This document shows positions 33,940-41,708 of a stretch of 48,034 bases of DNA, in pieces. How positions within the stretch are numbered: the first letter of the stretch is position 1; each line of letters begins with the position of its first letter. The position numbers and the translations under genes were made by a program. This DNA comes from Candidatus Hydrogenedentes bacterium UBA2224 (GTDB taxonomy: Bacteria; Hydrogenedentota; Hydrogenedentia; Hydrogenedentales; SLHB01), in the NCBI GenBank assembly GCA_002348185.1, contig DDYW01000077.1, positions 41,395-89,428 on the forward strand. Direction: 5' to 3'. The notes beneath the pieces were generated by a model. It was not told the origin of the DNA. It worked only from the letters and a program-made list of their open reading frames with translations, and did no database searches.

Positions 33940-35760
33940 TCAGGTCTTGGCGGTAACGACGTAGACCGCCTCTTCCGCAAAGAGGTTGGGCCATTGACGC
34001 ACCATGCCCCCCCCACCGGCAGTGGAGAGGGGGATTTCCCGTTCGATTTGCACGTTCTGCAGTTCGCAGAATTGACGGAAATCCTTGACAGACAATACGT
34101 TGCGATTCGGAGTCGAGTGCCAGGAGTAGGGCAGGTTCCGGGTGACGGGCGCCTTCCCCTGAAACGAGAGCATGGCCCGGACCTTCCAGAACCCGAAATT
34201 CGGAAAGCTGATGATGCATTTCTTGCCCACGCGGAGCATCTCGCGGATGGCCAGTTCGGGCTTCTCGATGACCTGCAGGGTCATACTGAGGATGACGTAA
34301 TCGTAGCTCGCGTCCGGGATCGCGCTCAATCCCTTGTCAACGTCCGCCTGAACCACGGAAATGCCGCGGTTGACGCAGCGGATAATGTTATTCTCGGCCA
34401 CCTCCAGCCCCATGCCGTCCACCTGTTTCAGGCGGACAAGCCGGTGGAGCAGCTCGCCATCGCCGCACCCGATGTCCAGCACGCGGCTTCCGGGGTCGAC
34501 CAGGTCGACAATGAGATCATAGTCAACGCGGGGCCCCTCGTAGATGCTGTTGCGGGAGAGCGGCGCGGGATCGGTGGAATTCGCCGCAACGGCCGCGGCC
34601 GGCGCGGCCTCCCGGGTCTTCCGGTCCGGGTCGAGGGTATGCTCCAGAAAGCCGGCAATGAGGCCTTTCATGGCATCCACTTCGAGCAGGAAGGCGTCGT
34701 GCCCGTAATCGGAATGGATGTTGCAATACGTTACCTCTTTCCGGTTTCGCACGAGCGAATCCACCATTTCCCGGGACTGGTACGGGGGATAGAGCCAGTC
34801 CGAGGAGAAAGAGAGCACCATGACACGCGACTGGATCCGGGCGAACGCCTGATCCAGAGAACCATACGCGGCGACCAGGTCAAAATAGTCGCAGGCCTTG
34901 GTGAAATAGAGATAGCTGTTCGCGTCGAAACGGTTGACAAATTTCTCGCCCTGATAGTCAAGATAGGTCTCGACGGAGAACTCGCTCGCGAAATCATAGC
35001 TGTACTCGGACTTGCCGCGGAGGGTCCGCCCAAACTTGGCGCGCATGGTTTCGTCGGACAGATACGTGATGTGCCCAAGCATGCGGGCGATCGAGAGTCC
35101 CTGCACGGGCCCGTCTTCCCCGTAGTAATTGCCGTTCTGAAACGCGGGGTCCGCCTGAACCGCATGCCGGCCCACGGCATCGAATGCAATCGCCTGCGCG
35201 CCGTTGTGCGGGCCGGAAGCAATGCAGATGCCCGAACGCACGGCGTCCGGGTACCGGGTGATCCATTCCAGGACCTGCATGCCGCCCATCGAACCGCCCG
35301 CTACCGACAGGAGGCGCTCGATGCCCAGGTGGTCCAGCAGGCGCCGCTGCGCGCGGACCATGTCGCCGATGGTGACTATGGGAAACGACAGACCGTAGGG
35401 TTGGCCGGTGTCGGGATTGATAGAATAGGGTCCGGTTGTGCCGCGGCAGCCACCGAGACAGTTTGAGCAGATTACGAAGTACTTGTCGGTATCGAAACCT
35501 TTTCCGGGACCGATCATATTGTCCCACCAGCCGGGTTTGGGATCGGTGGGGGTATGGAACCCGGCCGCGTGGGCGTCGCCCGTCAGGGCATGCAGGATCA
35601 GGATGGCGTTGGACCGGTCGGGATTGAGAGCGCCGTAGGTCTCGTACGCGATGGTGATGGGCCCCAGTTTCCGGCCGCAGTCCAGCTCCAGCTGGCCGGG
35701 CGGTTCAGCAAACCGGAATTCCCGGGGTGTGACTATGCCAACCGAGCCTTCGCCTGCCAT
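33940..35760 (-). CDS. metX: Fusion of homoserine O-acetyltransferase (MetX) and MetW
   Basis: 606 residues joining two methionine-synthesis proteins. Residues 1-380 are MetX, an alpha/beta-hydrolase acyltransferase making O-acyl-homoserine: nucleophile Ser157 (GGSMGG), Asp321 (SSDWLYP) and His354 (DYGHDAF), plus SNCLGGCRGTTGP. After an Ala-rich linker (about 383-400) residues 405-606 are MetW, a class I SAM-fold protein (VLDIGCGDG 428-436, FPNFGFWKVR, LPYSWHSTPN). In Proteobacteria metX and metW are separate neighbouring genes. ATG 35760 has GAGGGA 7 nt upstream. It lies downstream of metY but behind an intrinsic terminator. Acetyl versus succinyl specificity is not decided by these motifs. 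Confidence 0.93.
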   Translation of the reverse strand: MAGEGSVGIVTPREFRFAEPPGQLELDCGRKLGPITIAYETYGALNPDRSNAILILHALTGDAHAAGFHTPTDPKPGWWDNMIGPGKGFDTDKYFVICSNCLGGCRGTTGPYSINPDTGQPYGLSFPIVTIGDMVRAQRRLLDHLGIERLLSVAGGSMGGMQVLEWITRYPDAVRSGICIASGPHNGAQAIAFDAVGRHAVQADPAFQNGNYYGEDGPVQGLSIARMLGHITYLSDETMRAKFGRTLRGKSEYSYDFASEFSVETYLDYQGEKFVNRFDANSYLYFTKACDYFDLVAAYGSLDQAFARIQSRVMVLSFSSDWLYPPYQSREMVDSLVRNRKEVTYCNIHSDYGHDAFLLEVDAMKGLIAGFLEHTLDPDRKTREAAPAAAVAANSTDPAPLSRNSIYEGPRVDYDLIVDLVDPGSRVLDIGCGDGELLHRLVRLKQVDGMGLEVAENNIIRCVNRGISVVQADVDKGLSAIPDASYDYVILSMTLQVIEKPELAIREMLRVGKKCIISFPNFGFWKVRAMLSFQGKAPVTRNLPYSWHSTPNRNVLSVKDFRQFCELQNVQIEREIPLSTAGGGGMVRQWPNLFAEEAVYVVTAKT

Positions 35761-35794
35761 CCCTGTTCCCTCGGTCTCCGCCGCACATTGACAC

Positions 35795-35835
35795 AAAAAA
35801 ACGGGCGCGGTCCCTGGAAAGAGGCACCGCACCCG
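35795..35835 (-). terminator. Intrinsic terminator between metY and metXW
   Basis: On the minus strand CGGGTGCGGTGCC (35835-35823) pairs with GGGACCGCGCCCG (35814-35802), about 12 pairs with one mismatch and an 8-nt loop, then seven U (35801-35795). It lies 13 nt after the metY stop and only 35 nt before the metXW start, so it may also act as an attenuator in the metXW leader. Confidence 0.8.
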
Positions 35836-35847
35836 CTGAGTATACCA

Positions 35848-37146
35848 CTACTTGCCGGCGTGTTCCAGCGCCTGGTCCAGATCGGCAACGATGTCCTCGA
35901 CATCTTCGATGCCGACCGACACCCGGATCATGTTGGGCGTGACTCCGGCCTCCTTCTGCTCCTCCGGCGAAAGCTGCTGGTGCGTCGTCGATGCCGGATG
36001 AATGACGAGGGTCTTCGCATCCAGGATATTCGCCAGATGCGAGGCGAGCTTGACGGCGTTGATGAATTTCTTGGCGCCCTCATAGCCTGCCTTGACGCCA
36101 AACGTCAGGATGGCGCCCTGCCCGCCCGGCATGTATTCACGGGCGCGTTTGTGGTCGGGATGGCTCTTCAACCCGGGGTAGCTGACCCATTCGACCGCCG
36201 GATGCGCCTCGAGGTGGCGGGCCACTTTCAGGGCGTTGTCGGAATGTCTCGGAACACGCAGGTGGATCGTTTCCAGACCCTGCAGCAGCATGAAGGCGTT
36301 GAAGGGGGAGAGGCAGGGGCCCATGTCGCGCAGCAGGGTGACCCGCGCCTTGATGATGTACGAGATATTGCCCAGCGGTTTCATGGCCTCGTAGAACTTC
36401 AGCCCGTGATAACTCTCGCAGGGTTCCGTCAGTTCCGGGAACTTCCCGTTGTTCCAGTCGAACGTGCCGCCGTCCACGATAACGCCCCCGATGGAGGTGC
36501 CGTGACCGCCGATTACTTTCGTGGCGGAATGCACAACGATATCGGCGCCATGCTCGATCGGCCGGAACAGAATGGGCGACGCGGCCGTGTTGTCCACAAT
36601 CAGCGGAATACCGTGCTGGTGCGCGACGTTCGCGATGGCCTCGATGTCCGGCACATCGCACGCCGGGTTGCCGATGACCTCGCAGAACAGGAAGCGCGTG
36701 TTGTCGTCGATGGCTTCGGCAAAGTTCGAAGCGTCGTGCGCATCGACAAACCGGGCCTCGATACCCAGGTCCTTAAAGGTATGCGCAAACAGGTTGTACG
36801 TGCCGCCATAGAGGGTCGAAGAGGACACGAGGTTCTGGCCGGACTTCGTGATGTTGAGCGCGGCCAGAGTGATCGCGGAACTGCCGGACGCGAGGCCGAG
36901 CGCGCCCACGCCGCCTTCGAGCGCCGCCATGCGCTTCTCGAAGACATCGACCGTGGGATTCATAATCCGCGTGTAGATGTTGCCGAATTCCTCGAGGCCA
37001 AAAAGGCGCGCGGCATGCTCGGCGCTGTCAAAAACATAGGAAGTCGTCTGGTAAATGGGCACCGCGCGCGAGCCCGTAGTGGGGTCGGGCTCCTGCCCCG
37101 CGTGAAGGGCACGCGTCCCTAGTCCGTGCTGGCTGCTATCCGACAT
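35848..37146 (-). CDS. metY: O-acetylhomoserine sulfhydrylase
   Basis: PLP enzyme of the Cys/Met metabolism family converting O-acetylhomoserine and sulfide to homocysteine. 432 residues, the usual MetY length, longer than MetB. N-terminus GTRALHAGQEPDPTTGSRAVPIYQTTSYVFD is diagnostic. The PLP lysine is in HSATKVIGGHG, and YTRIMNPTVDVFEKRMAALEGG is conserved. AGAGGA lies 7 nt before ATG 37146; the frame is open to 37284 but overlaps the end of cysK. It sits 43 bp after cysK and upstream of metXW, giving a compact direct-sulfhydrylation set. Confidence 0.96.
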   Translation of the reverse strand: MSDSSQHGLGTRALHAGQEPDPTTGSRAVPIYQTTSYVFDSAEHAARLFGLEEFGNIYTRIMNPTVDVFEKRMAALEGGVGALGLASGSSAITLAALNITKSGQNLVSSSTLYGGTYNLFAHTFKDLGIEARFVDAHDASNFAEAIDDNTRFLFCEVIGNPACDVPDIEAIANVAHQHGIPLIVDNTAASPILFRPIEHGADIVVHSATKVIGGHGTSIGGVIVDGGTFDWNNGKFPELTEPCESYHGLKFYEAMKPLGNISYIIKARVTLLRDMGPCLSPFNAFMLLQGLETIHLRVPRHSDNALKVARHLEAHPAVEWVSYPGLKSHPDHKRAREYMPGGQGAILTFGVKAGYEGAKKFINAVKLASHLANILDAKTLVIHPASTTHQQLSPEEQKEAGVTPNMIRVSVGIEDVEDIVADLDQALEHAGK

Positions 37147-37189
37147 CTTAATTTCCTCTCCCTCAACCTTGTTCTTCCCGAACCGGAGC

Positions 37190-38116
37190 TCACCCCTCAA
37201 ACAGCGGGGTGGACAGATACCGCTCTCCTGAATCGGGAAGAATGACCACGATGTTCTTTCCTCGATACTCTTTCCGCCCGCCAAGCCGCAGTGCGACCGC
37301 CGCCGCCGCTCCGCAACTGATGCCGCTGATCAGACCTTCTTCACGGGCAAGCCTTCGCGCCGTTTCGAATGCTTCTTCGTTTGTTACCGTCTCGACCTTG
37401 TCCACCAGGCTCATGTCCAGGACTTCGGGGATGAACCCCGCGCCAATGCCCTGTATCTTGTGAGGACCGGGCTCTCCGCCAGAAAGCACCGCGGACGTCG
37501 CCGGCTCCACCGCCACGATCTCGACCGGCTTTCCTTCGGTCTCTTTGAAGTACCGCGCAACCCCGGTAATCGTGCCTCCTGTTCCCACGCCCGACACAAA
37601 CACATCGACCTTTCCGTCCAGATCATTCCAGATTTCCGGGCCGGTGGTCTTGAAATGAATGGCGGGGTTGGCCGGGTTGCGGAACTGCTGGGGCATGTGA
37701 AAGCCGGGGTTGCCCGCGACGATCTTCTCGGCCTCGCGAATCGCGCCGGGCATACCCTGTTCGCCCGGGGTGAGAACCACCGTTGCCCCAAACGCCTTCA
37801 GCATCTGCCGCCGCTCCAGGCTCATGGTCTCGGGCATGGTCAGCACGAGCTTGTATCCTCGGGCCGCCGACACATACGCCAGCGCGATGCCTGTGTTGCC
37901 CGAGGTTGGCTCAACAATCGTCCCGCCGGGTTTCAGCAGCCCGCGCCGCTCGGCGTCCCAGACCATGCTCGCGCCAATTCGACACTTGACGGAGTAGGCG
38001 GGATTGCGCCCTTCCACTTTTGCGAATATGCTGGCATGCAGCCCCTGGCCCAGACGCTGGAGATGGATCAGCGGGGTGTTGCCTATGCTGAAACTGTTGT
38101 CGTCGAAGACGCGCAT
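37190..38116 (-). CDS. cysK: Cysteine synthase A (O-acetylserine sulfhydrylase)
   Basis: PLP enzyme making cysteine from O-acetylserine and sulfide. 308 residues. Features: NTPLIHLQRLG, PLP lysine in NPAYSVKCRIGASMVWDAE, substrate loop EPTSGNTGIALAY, phosphate-binding GVGTGGTITG and HKIQGIGAGFIP, near the C-terminus SGISCGAA and ILPDSGERYLST. The SVKCRIG wording is that of E. coli CysK rather than the SVKDR of many homologues. GGAGGAAAT precedes ATG 38116. First gene of the cysK-metY(-metXW) group, with its own promoter and a 119-nt leader. Confidence 0.96.
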   Translation of the reverse strand: MRVFDDNSFSIGNTPLIHLQRLGQGLHASIFAKVEGRNPAYSVKCRIGASMVWDAERRGLLKPGGTIVEPTSGNTGIALAYVSAARGYKLVLTMPETMSLERRQMLKAFGATVVLTPGEQGMPGAIREAEKIVAGNPGFHMPQQFRNPANPAIHFKTTGPEIWNDLDGKVDVFVSGVGTGGTITGVARYFKETEGKPVEIVAVEPATSAVLSGGEPGPHKIQGIGAGFIPEVLDMSLVDKVETVTNEEAFETARRLAREEGLISGISCGAAAAVALRLGGRKEYRGKNIVVILPDSGERYLSTPLFEG

Positions 38117-38235
38117 CTCGAATTTCCTCCCCGAGACGTTGGAACCGGCTCAGCTACTACAGAAACCCGTCCAGACTTCCTGCCGGCTCGCATTACTGCT
38201 GACCGCTCGCCTGAGTGAAAAACCTCATGTCGGGA
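38117..38235 (-). other. Leader of the cysK-metY transcript, unassigned
   Basis: About 119 nt between the predicted start point and the cysK ATG. Near the 5' end CTCAT-CCCGAC-ATGAG is followed by GGTTTTT, a small terminator-like hairpin (38223-38239), and GAGCCGG occurs twice further on. No SAM or SAH riboswitch core or T-box was recognised. Confidence 0.35.
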
Positions 38236-38241
38236 TGAGCG

Positions 38242-38270
38242 ATGCTATCACCTTAAATCGTTATTATCAA
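38242..38270 (-). promoter_or_regulatory. Promoter of the cysK-metY group
   Basis: On the minus strand TTGATA (38270-38265), 17-bp spacer, TAGCAT (38247-38242): 5/6 and 4/6 consensus. Start near 38235. Confidence 0.5.
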
Positions 38271-38381
38271 ACGCTATGGGAGCGAATTTCGTGCGCACGC
38301 CGAATCATGCCAGCTCCGCTCGGCTTTCTTAGAAATCGGAACGCGTCCCCGGCTGTAAGTATTCCTCGGTAGATTGGTTAC

Positions 38382-38485
38382 TGCGCATGGCAGGAGCCGC
38401 GCAGACAGGAGGATGAGCCGTACGGACGGGTTGAAACCGGGGTCGCAAAACGGGAGAATAGCCCCGATTTGCGGGGAAGACCCGC
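38382..38485 (+). other. Structured leader-like region upstream of the ABC permease gene
   Basis: Inside the 452-bp gap 38117-38568. TGCGC-AT-GGC-AGGA-GCC-GCGCA (38382-38403) is an 8-bp hairpin with a tetraloop. Further on CCCCG-ATTTG-CGGGG (38462-38476) and GCGGG-GAAGA-CCCGC (38471-38485) overlap and cannot form together. The permease frame is open through this stretch, but no start there has a proper ribosome site. It could be a regulatory leader RNA; no known class was recognised. Confidence 0.35.
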
Positions 38486-38568
38486 GGAGACGTTGCCCCG
38501 GGGAATTCCGTGGTTTCCACAGTATGTGCCCATGGGTCCTGGCGCCCAGGCACGGAGTTTGTCATCTC

Positions 38569-39558
38569 ATGTTGGAGAATCGCTTGCGTCCAGGCGGCCT
38601 GAAACGCGTGTTCGAACAGGAGTGGGTGCGCCCGCTTGGCACACTGCTGTTCGTCGTTGTGCTGGCCACGGTTTTTTCCCCGCACCGCGATGGGCAGCTC
38701 GTGTTCTGGCAATCCCGGAACCTGTTCAATGTGCTGCGGCAGATCTCGGAGATTGGCATTCTGGCCGTTGGCATGACCCTGGTCATCATTACCGGGGGCA
38801 TCGACTTGTCCGTGGGCTCGCTGCTGGCCCTGGCCTCCACCTTGTTCGCGTTCACGTTTGTCAGCCACGAATGGTCCCTGGGCGCCGCTCTGGCGGTCGC
38901 GCTTGTGGCAACCACGTTGTTCGGGCTGGTCAGCGGCCTGCTCGTCTCGAGGTTGCGGATGCAGCCCTTCATCGCCACCCTGGCCGTCATGACGGGAAGC
39001 CGGGGTTTTGCCAAATGGCTGGTGGAAAACAAGACCATCGATTTTCCTATGGGGGAGGAGTATACGGCCCGCGTGGCGGATTTCCTGGCGCGGCAGAGCG
39101 TTGTGATTCCGACGTTTGCGTGCATCGCCCTGCTCGGGGCCATCTTGCTCAACCGCACGCGTTTCGGGCGCTACGCGGTGGCCATCGGCGGTTCGGAGGA
39201 GGCCGCGCGGCTCTCCGGCATCCCGGTGCGGCGGGTTAAGATGGGCGTCTACGTGCTCAGTGGGTTCCTCGCCGGCATTGCCGGCCTCCTGCATTGCGCC
39301 CAGTCGCACCAGGGCAGTTCCAACGCGGGCATGTCGTACGAGCTGGATGCCATTGCCGCGGCCGTGATCGGCGGCACGAGCCTCGCCGGGGGAAAGGGCG
39401 GGATGCTCGGGACGGTCGTGGGCGCCCTGGCCCTGGGGATCCTCTCGAACCTGCTGGGACTGCGCAATGTCGACGAAAACGTGCAGTGGATGGTAAAAGC
39501 CGTTATCATTGTCATTGCCGTCTGGCTTCAGATGGTCGGAATGAAGAAGAAAGTGTAG
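38569..39558 (+). CDS. ABC transporter permease, RbsC/monosaccharide type
   Basis: 329 residues with eight to ten hydrophobic helices. MTLVIITGGIDLSVGSLLAL is the hallmark of the branched-chain/monosaccharide permease family (RbsC, XylH), and NxxLLVSRLRMQPFIATLAVMTGSRG and GGTSLAGGKGGMLGTVVGAL agree. It would carry a sugar or similar solute across the inner membrane with the binding protein encoded 60 bp downstream. ATG 38569 is the start that begins just before the first helix region; CGGAG lies about 11 nt upstream. An ATG at 38524 is possible. No ATPase (RbsA) gene is adjacent. Confidence 0.92.
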   Translation: MLENRLRPGGLKRVFEQEWVRPLGTLLFVVVLATVFSPHRDGQLVFWQSRNLFNVLRQISEIGILAVGMTLVIITGGIDLSVGSLLALASTLFAFTFVSHEWSLGAALAVALVATTLFGLVSGLLVSRLRMQPFIATLAVMTGSRGFAKWLVENKTIDFPMGEEYTARVADFLARQSVVIPTFACIALLGAILLNRTRFGRYAVAIGGSEEAARLSGIPVRRVKMGVYVLSGFLAGIAGLLHCAQSHQGSSNAGMSYELDAIAAAVIGGTSLAGGKGGMLGTVVGALALGILSNLLGLRNVDENVQWMVKAVIIVIAVWLQMVGMKKKV

Positions 39559-39618
39559 CGTCGTCCCCGGGGGGCCGTGCCTGAGGCGGAAAGACGCCAC
39601 TCACGCGAGGGCAAACGC

Positions 39619-40611
39619 ATGAGCAAGATGATCCGGATTATCCCTGCGCTGGCCGTCAGCCTCATGTTGGCGGGCTGCGGCGGTCAGACGGACAGCGGTG
39701 CGCAGACCGGCTCCGTACCGTCAGGCGGCGAGAAGTTCACCATCGTCTTCTCCCAGTGCAACAGCGCCGAACCCTACCGGGCCGTTCAAAACAAGATCTT
39801 CCAGACCGCTGTCCAGGAGAAATACGCGGACCTCGTCGACTTCCACATCACCGACGCCCAGCAGGACAACATGAAGCAGATCGGGCAGATCGAGAACATC
39901 ATTCTTCAGGGAGTCGATCTGCTGATCGTGGCGCCGAACGAGGCCGCGCCCTTGACCAATGTGGTTCGACAGGCCCACGACGCGGGTATCAAGGTCATCT
40001 GCCTTGAACGCGATCTCGCCGCCCCCGTGTACGACCTCTTCGTCGGCGCCGACAACGTGGAAATCGGGGAGATGGCCGGCCAGTACGTCAAGGAATATCT
40101 GGAATCCAAAGCCATCGAGAACCCCGTCGTCGTGGAGATGAAGGGCCTTCTCGGCACCAAGCCGCAGGAAGAACGCCATGACGGGGCGCGGAAACACATC
40201 GACACCGTCCCCAATGTGACGGTCATCGAAGATGTCGCGAGCTGGCTTCAGAGCGAGGCCAAGAAACGCATGGAAACCCTGATTCAGGCCAATCCGAAGA
40301 TTGACGCGGTCTACGCCCATAACGATCCGATGGCCGTTGGGTGTTATCTTGCGGCGCGCGAAGCGGGCCGGGAAGCAGAGATGCTTTTCGTCGGCGTCGA
40401 TGGGCTGGGCGGGCAGGCCGGCGGAATCAAAAAGGTCATGGACGGGGTCCTCCAGTGTACCTTTGTGTACCCCCCCTGTGCGGCCGAGGCCATCGACTGC
40501 GCCGTGGCCATGCTTCAGGGCAAGGACGTGCCGGAACGGGTGATCCTGAAACCCACCAAGATCACCAAAGAGAACGCCGCGGAATGGTACGCAAAAGCCA
40601 CCGTCGAATAG
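39619..40611 (+). CDS. Sugar-type ABC transporter substrate-binding lipoprotein (RbsB-like)
   Basis: 330 residues; lipoprotein signal with lipobox LAGC (Cys20). The mature part is a periplasmic-binding-protein type 1 fold of the RbsB group: FTIVFSQCNSAEPYRAVQN, QIENIILQGVDLLIVAPNEAAPL, HDAGIKVICLERDL, AHNDPMAVGCYLAAREAG. It delivers its ligand to the permease encoded upstream. The ligand cannot be named from sequence. GAGGG lies 8 nt before ATG 39619. Its end overlaps the start of the ankyrin lipoprotein gene. Confidence 0.92.
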   Translation: MSKMIRIIPALAVSLMLAGCGGQTDSGAQTGSVPSGGEKFTIVFSQCNSAEPYRAVQNKIFQTAVQEKYADLVDFHITDAQQDNMKQIGQIENIILQGVDLLIVAPNEAAPLTNVVRQAHDAGIKVICLERDLAAPVYDLFVGADNVEIGEMAGQYVKEYLESKAIENPVVVEMKGLLGTKPQEERHDGARKHIDTVPNVTVIEDVASWLQSEAKKRMETLIQANPKIDAVYAHNDPMAVGCYLAAREAGREAEMLFVGVDGLGGQAGGIKKVMDGVLQCTFVYPPCAAEAIDCAVAMLQGKDVPERVILKPTKITKENAAEWYAKATVE

Positions 40612-41174
40612 GCCCCGTTGCCCGGCTGTCCCGGCGCATGTTCGGCCCGCTCCTCGCGGCGGCCGTGGCGGGAGTGTTCGCGGCCGGCTGCGGCGCGTCC
40701 CTGCACGACACCGTCGCGACCGGCGATCTGGACCGCGTGCGGGCGCTGCTTGCCCGCAACCCGGAGGCCCTCGAAAGCCGGGATGGGATGCAGAAAACCC
40801 CCGTCTATTTTGCCATCACCTACGACCGCGTGGACGTGTTGAGGTTTCTCATCGAACAGGGGGCGGACGTCAACGTCCGGGACAAGACCGGCTTGACGCC
40901 TCTCCATGTCGCGACGTTTATGAGCCGCCCGGCCTGCGCGGACGTGCTGATCAAGGCGGGCGCCCGAATTGACGCGGTGGACGATTTTGGCGACACCCCG
41001 CTGCATTCCGGGGCGATCCACGGCATGACGGGGATGATTGGATTCCTCGTGCGGCGCGGCGCCGATCTGCACGCGGTCAATCGGAATGGCCAGACCCCCC
41101 TGGACCTCGCGGTGAAATACCACCAGGATCGGGCCGTGGATACCTTGCGAAAACTGATGGAAGCGCGGCCGTGA
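40584..41174 (+). CDS. Ankyrin-repeat lipoprotein
   Basis: 196 residues. A strongly basic n-region (MVRKSHRRIGPVARLSRR), a hydrophobic stretch and lipobox FAAGC (Cys36) form a lipoprotein signal. It is followed by four to five ankyrin repeats (DKTGLTPLHVATFMSRPACADVLIKAGARI, DDFGDTPLHSGAIHG, NRNGQTPLDLAVKYH) ending at the C-terminus. ATG 40584 overlaps the binding-protein gene by 28 nt; ATG 40638 is an alternative but would drop the basic n-region. It probably mediates protein contacts in the periplasm; its place in the transporter operon suggests, without proving, a link to transport. Confidence 0.85.
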   Translation: MVRKSHRRIGPVARLSRRMFGPLLAAAVAGVFAAGCGASLHDTVATGDLDRVRALLARNPEALESRDGMQKTPVYFAITYDRVDVLRFLIEQGADVNVRDKTGLTPLHVATFMSRPACADVLIKAGARIDAVDDFGDTPLHSGAIHGMTGMIGFLVRRGADLHAVNRNGQTPLDLAVKYHQDRAVDTLRKLMEARP

Positions 41175-41211
41175 AAGCGCTCGAGGCCCTGCGCCTGCCT
41201 GCCGGGTTCGC
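41171..41211 (+). repeat. Degenerate copy of an internal rnhA segment
   Basis: Bases 41171-41195 are identical to 41410-41434 inside rnhA (25/25), and the next 16 bases match with one substitution and two 1-nt indels. The stop codon of the ankyrin gene (41172-41174) lies in this copy. Confidence 0.85.
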
Positions 41212-41241
41212 TTTCTGATACACTACCCGGCGGAGGAGCAG

Positions 41242-41694
41242 ATGACAGCCTCAACGAACGATGTAGTTACCATATATACGGATGGCGGATGTGACCCCAA
41301 TCCTGGCCGGGGCGGATGGGGCGCCGTGATGGTCTACGGGGATCGCGTCAGGGAACTCTCCGGGCACGAGGACGTCACGACGAACAACCGCATGGAACTT
41401 ACCGCGGCAGTGAAAGCGCTCGAGGCCCTGCGCCGGCCCTGCCGGGTCGCCCTGCATACGGATTCCCAGTACCTTCAGAAGGGGATCACGGACTGGATGC
41501 GCAGATGGAAACGTAACGGCTGGCGCACGCGCAACGGGGCCGTCAAGAACCAGGATCTCTGGCAACGCCTCGACGAACTGACGCTCCAGCACGACATCGC
41601 CTGGCACTGGGTGAGAGGGCATGCCGGCGATGCGCTCAATGAACGCTGCGATGCGCTGGTGCGCGAGGCCCGGTCACGCGCCCATGCGAATTAG
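41242..41694 (+). CDS. rnhA: Ribonuclease HI
   Basis: Cuts the RNA strand of RNA-DNA hybrids in the cytoplasm. 150 residues, the normal length. Active-site carboxylates are Asp14 (IYTDGGCDPNPG), Glu52 (NNRMEL), Asp74 (HTDSQY) and Asp137 (NERCDALV), with His127 in WVRGHAGD. The basic hybrid-binding stretch MRRWKRNGWRTRNG is present. GGAGGAG precedes ATG 41242. A histidine-kinase gene follows 14 bp later in the same direction. Confidence 0.97.
   Translation: MTASTNDVVTIYTDGGCDPNPGRGGWGAVMVYGDRVRELSGHEDVTTNNRMELTAAVKALEALRRPCRVALHTDSQYLQKGITDWMRRWKRNGWRTRNGAVKNQDLWQRLDELTLQHDIAWHWVRGHAGDALNERCDALVREARSRAHAN
41410..41450 (+). repeat. Internal rnhA segment duplicated upstream
   Basis: The in-gene partner of the copy at 41171-41211, encoding VKALEALRRPCRVA, right after Glu52. 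Confidence 0.85.
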
Positions 41695-41708
41695 AGATAT
41701 CAGCACAC

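Noticed and set aside
33322..35466. 714-residue plus-strand frame across the hydrolase and metXW
   Set aside because: It spans two real genes on different frames and strands and shows no domain; an artefact of GC-rich codon usage.
37990..38010. Cys in place of Asp after the PLP lysine of CysK
   Set aside because: SVKCRIG is the normal wording in E. coli-type CysK, so it is not a defect.
38117..38235. SAM or SAH riboswitch or T-box before cysK
   Set aside because: No conserved core sequence of these classes was recognised; left as an unassigned leader.
38413..38568. Longer permease or a leader peptide starting at 38413
   Set aside because: AGGAGG touches the ATG with no spacer, and the predicted residues are unlike permease N-termini.
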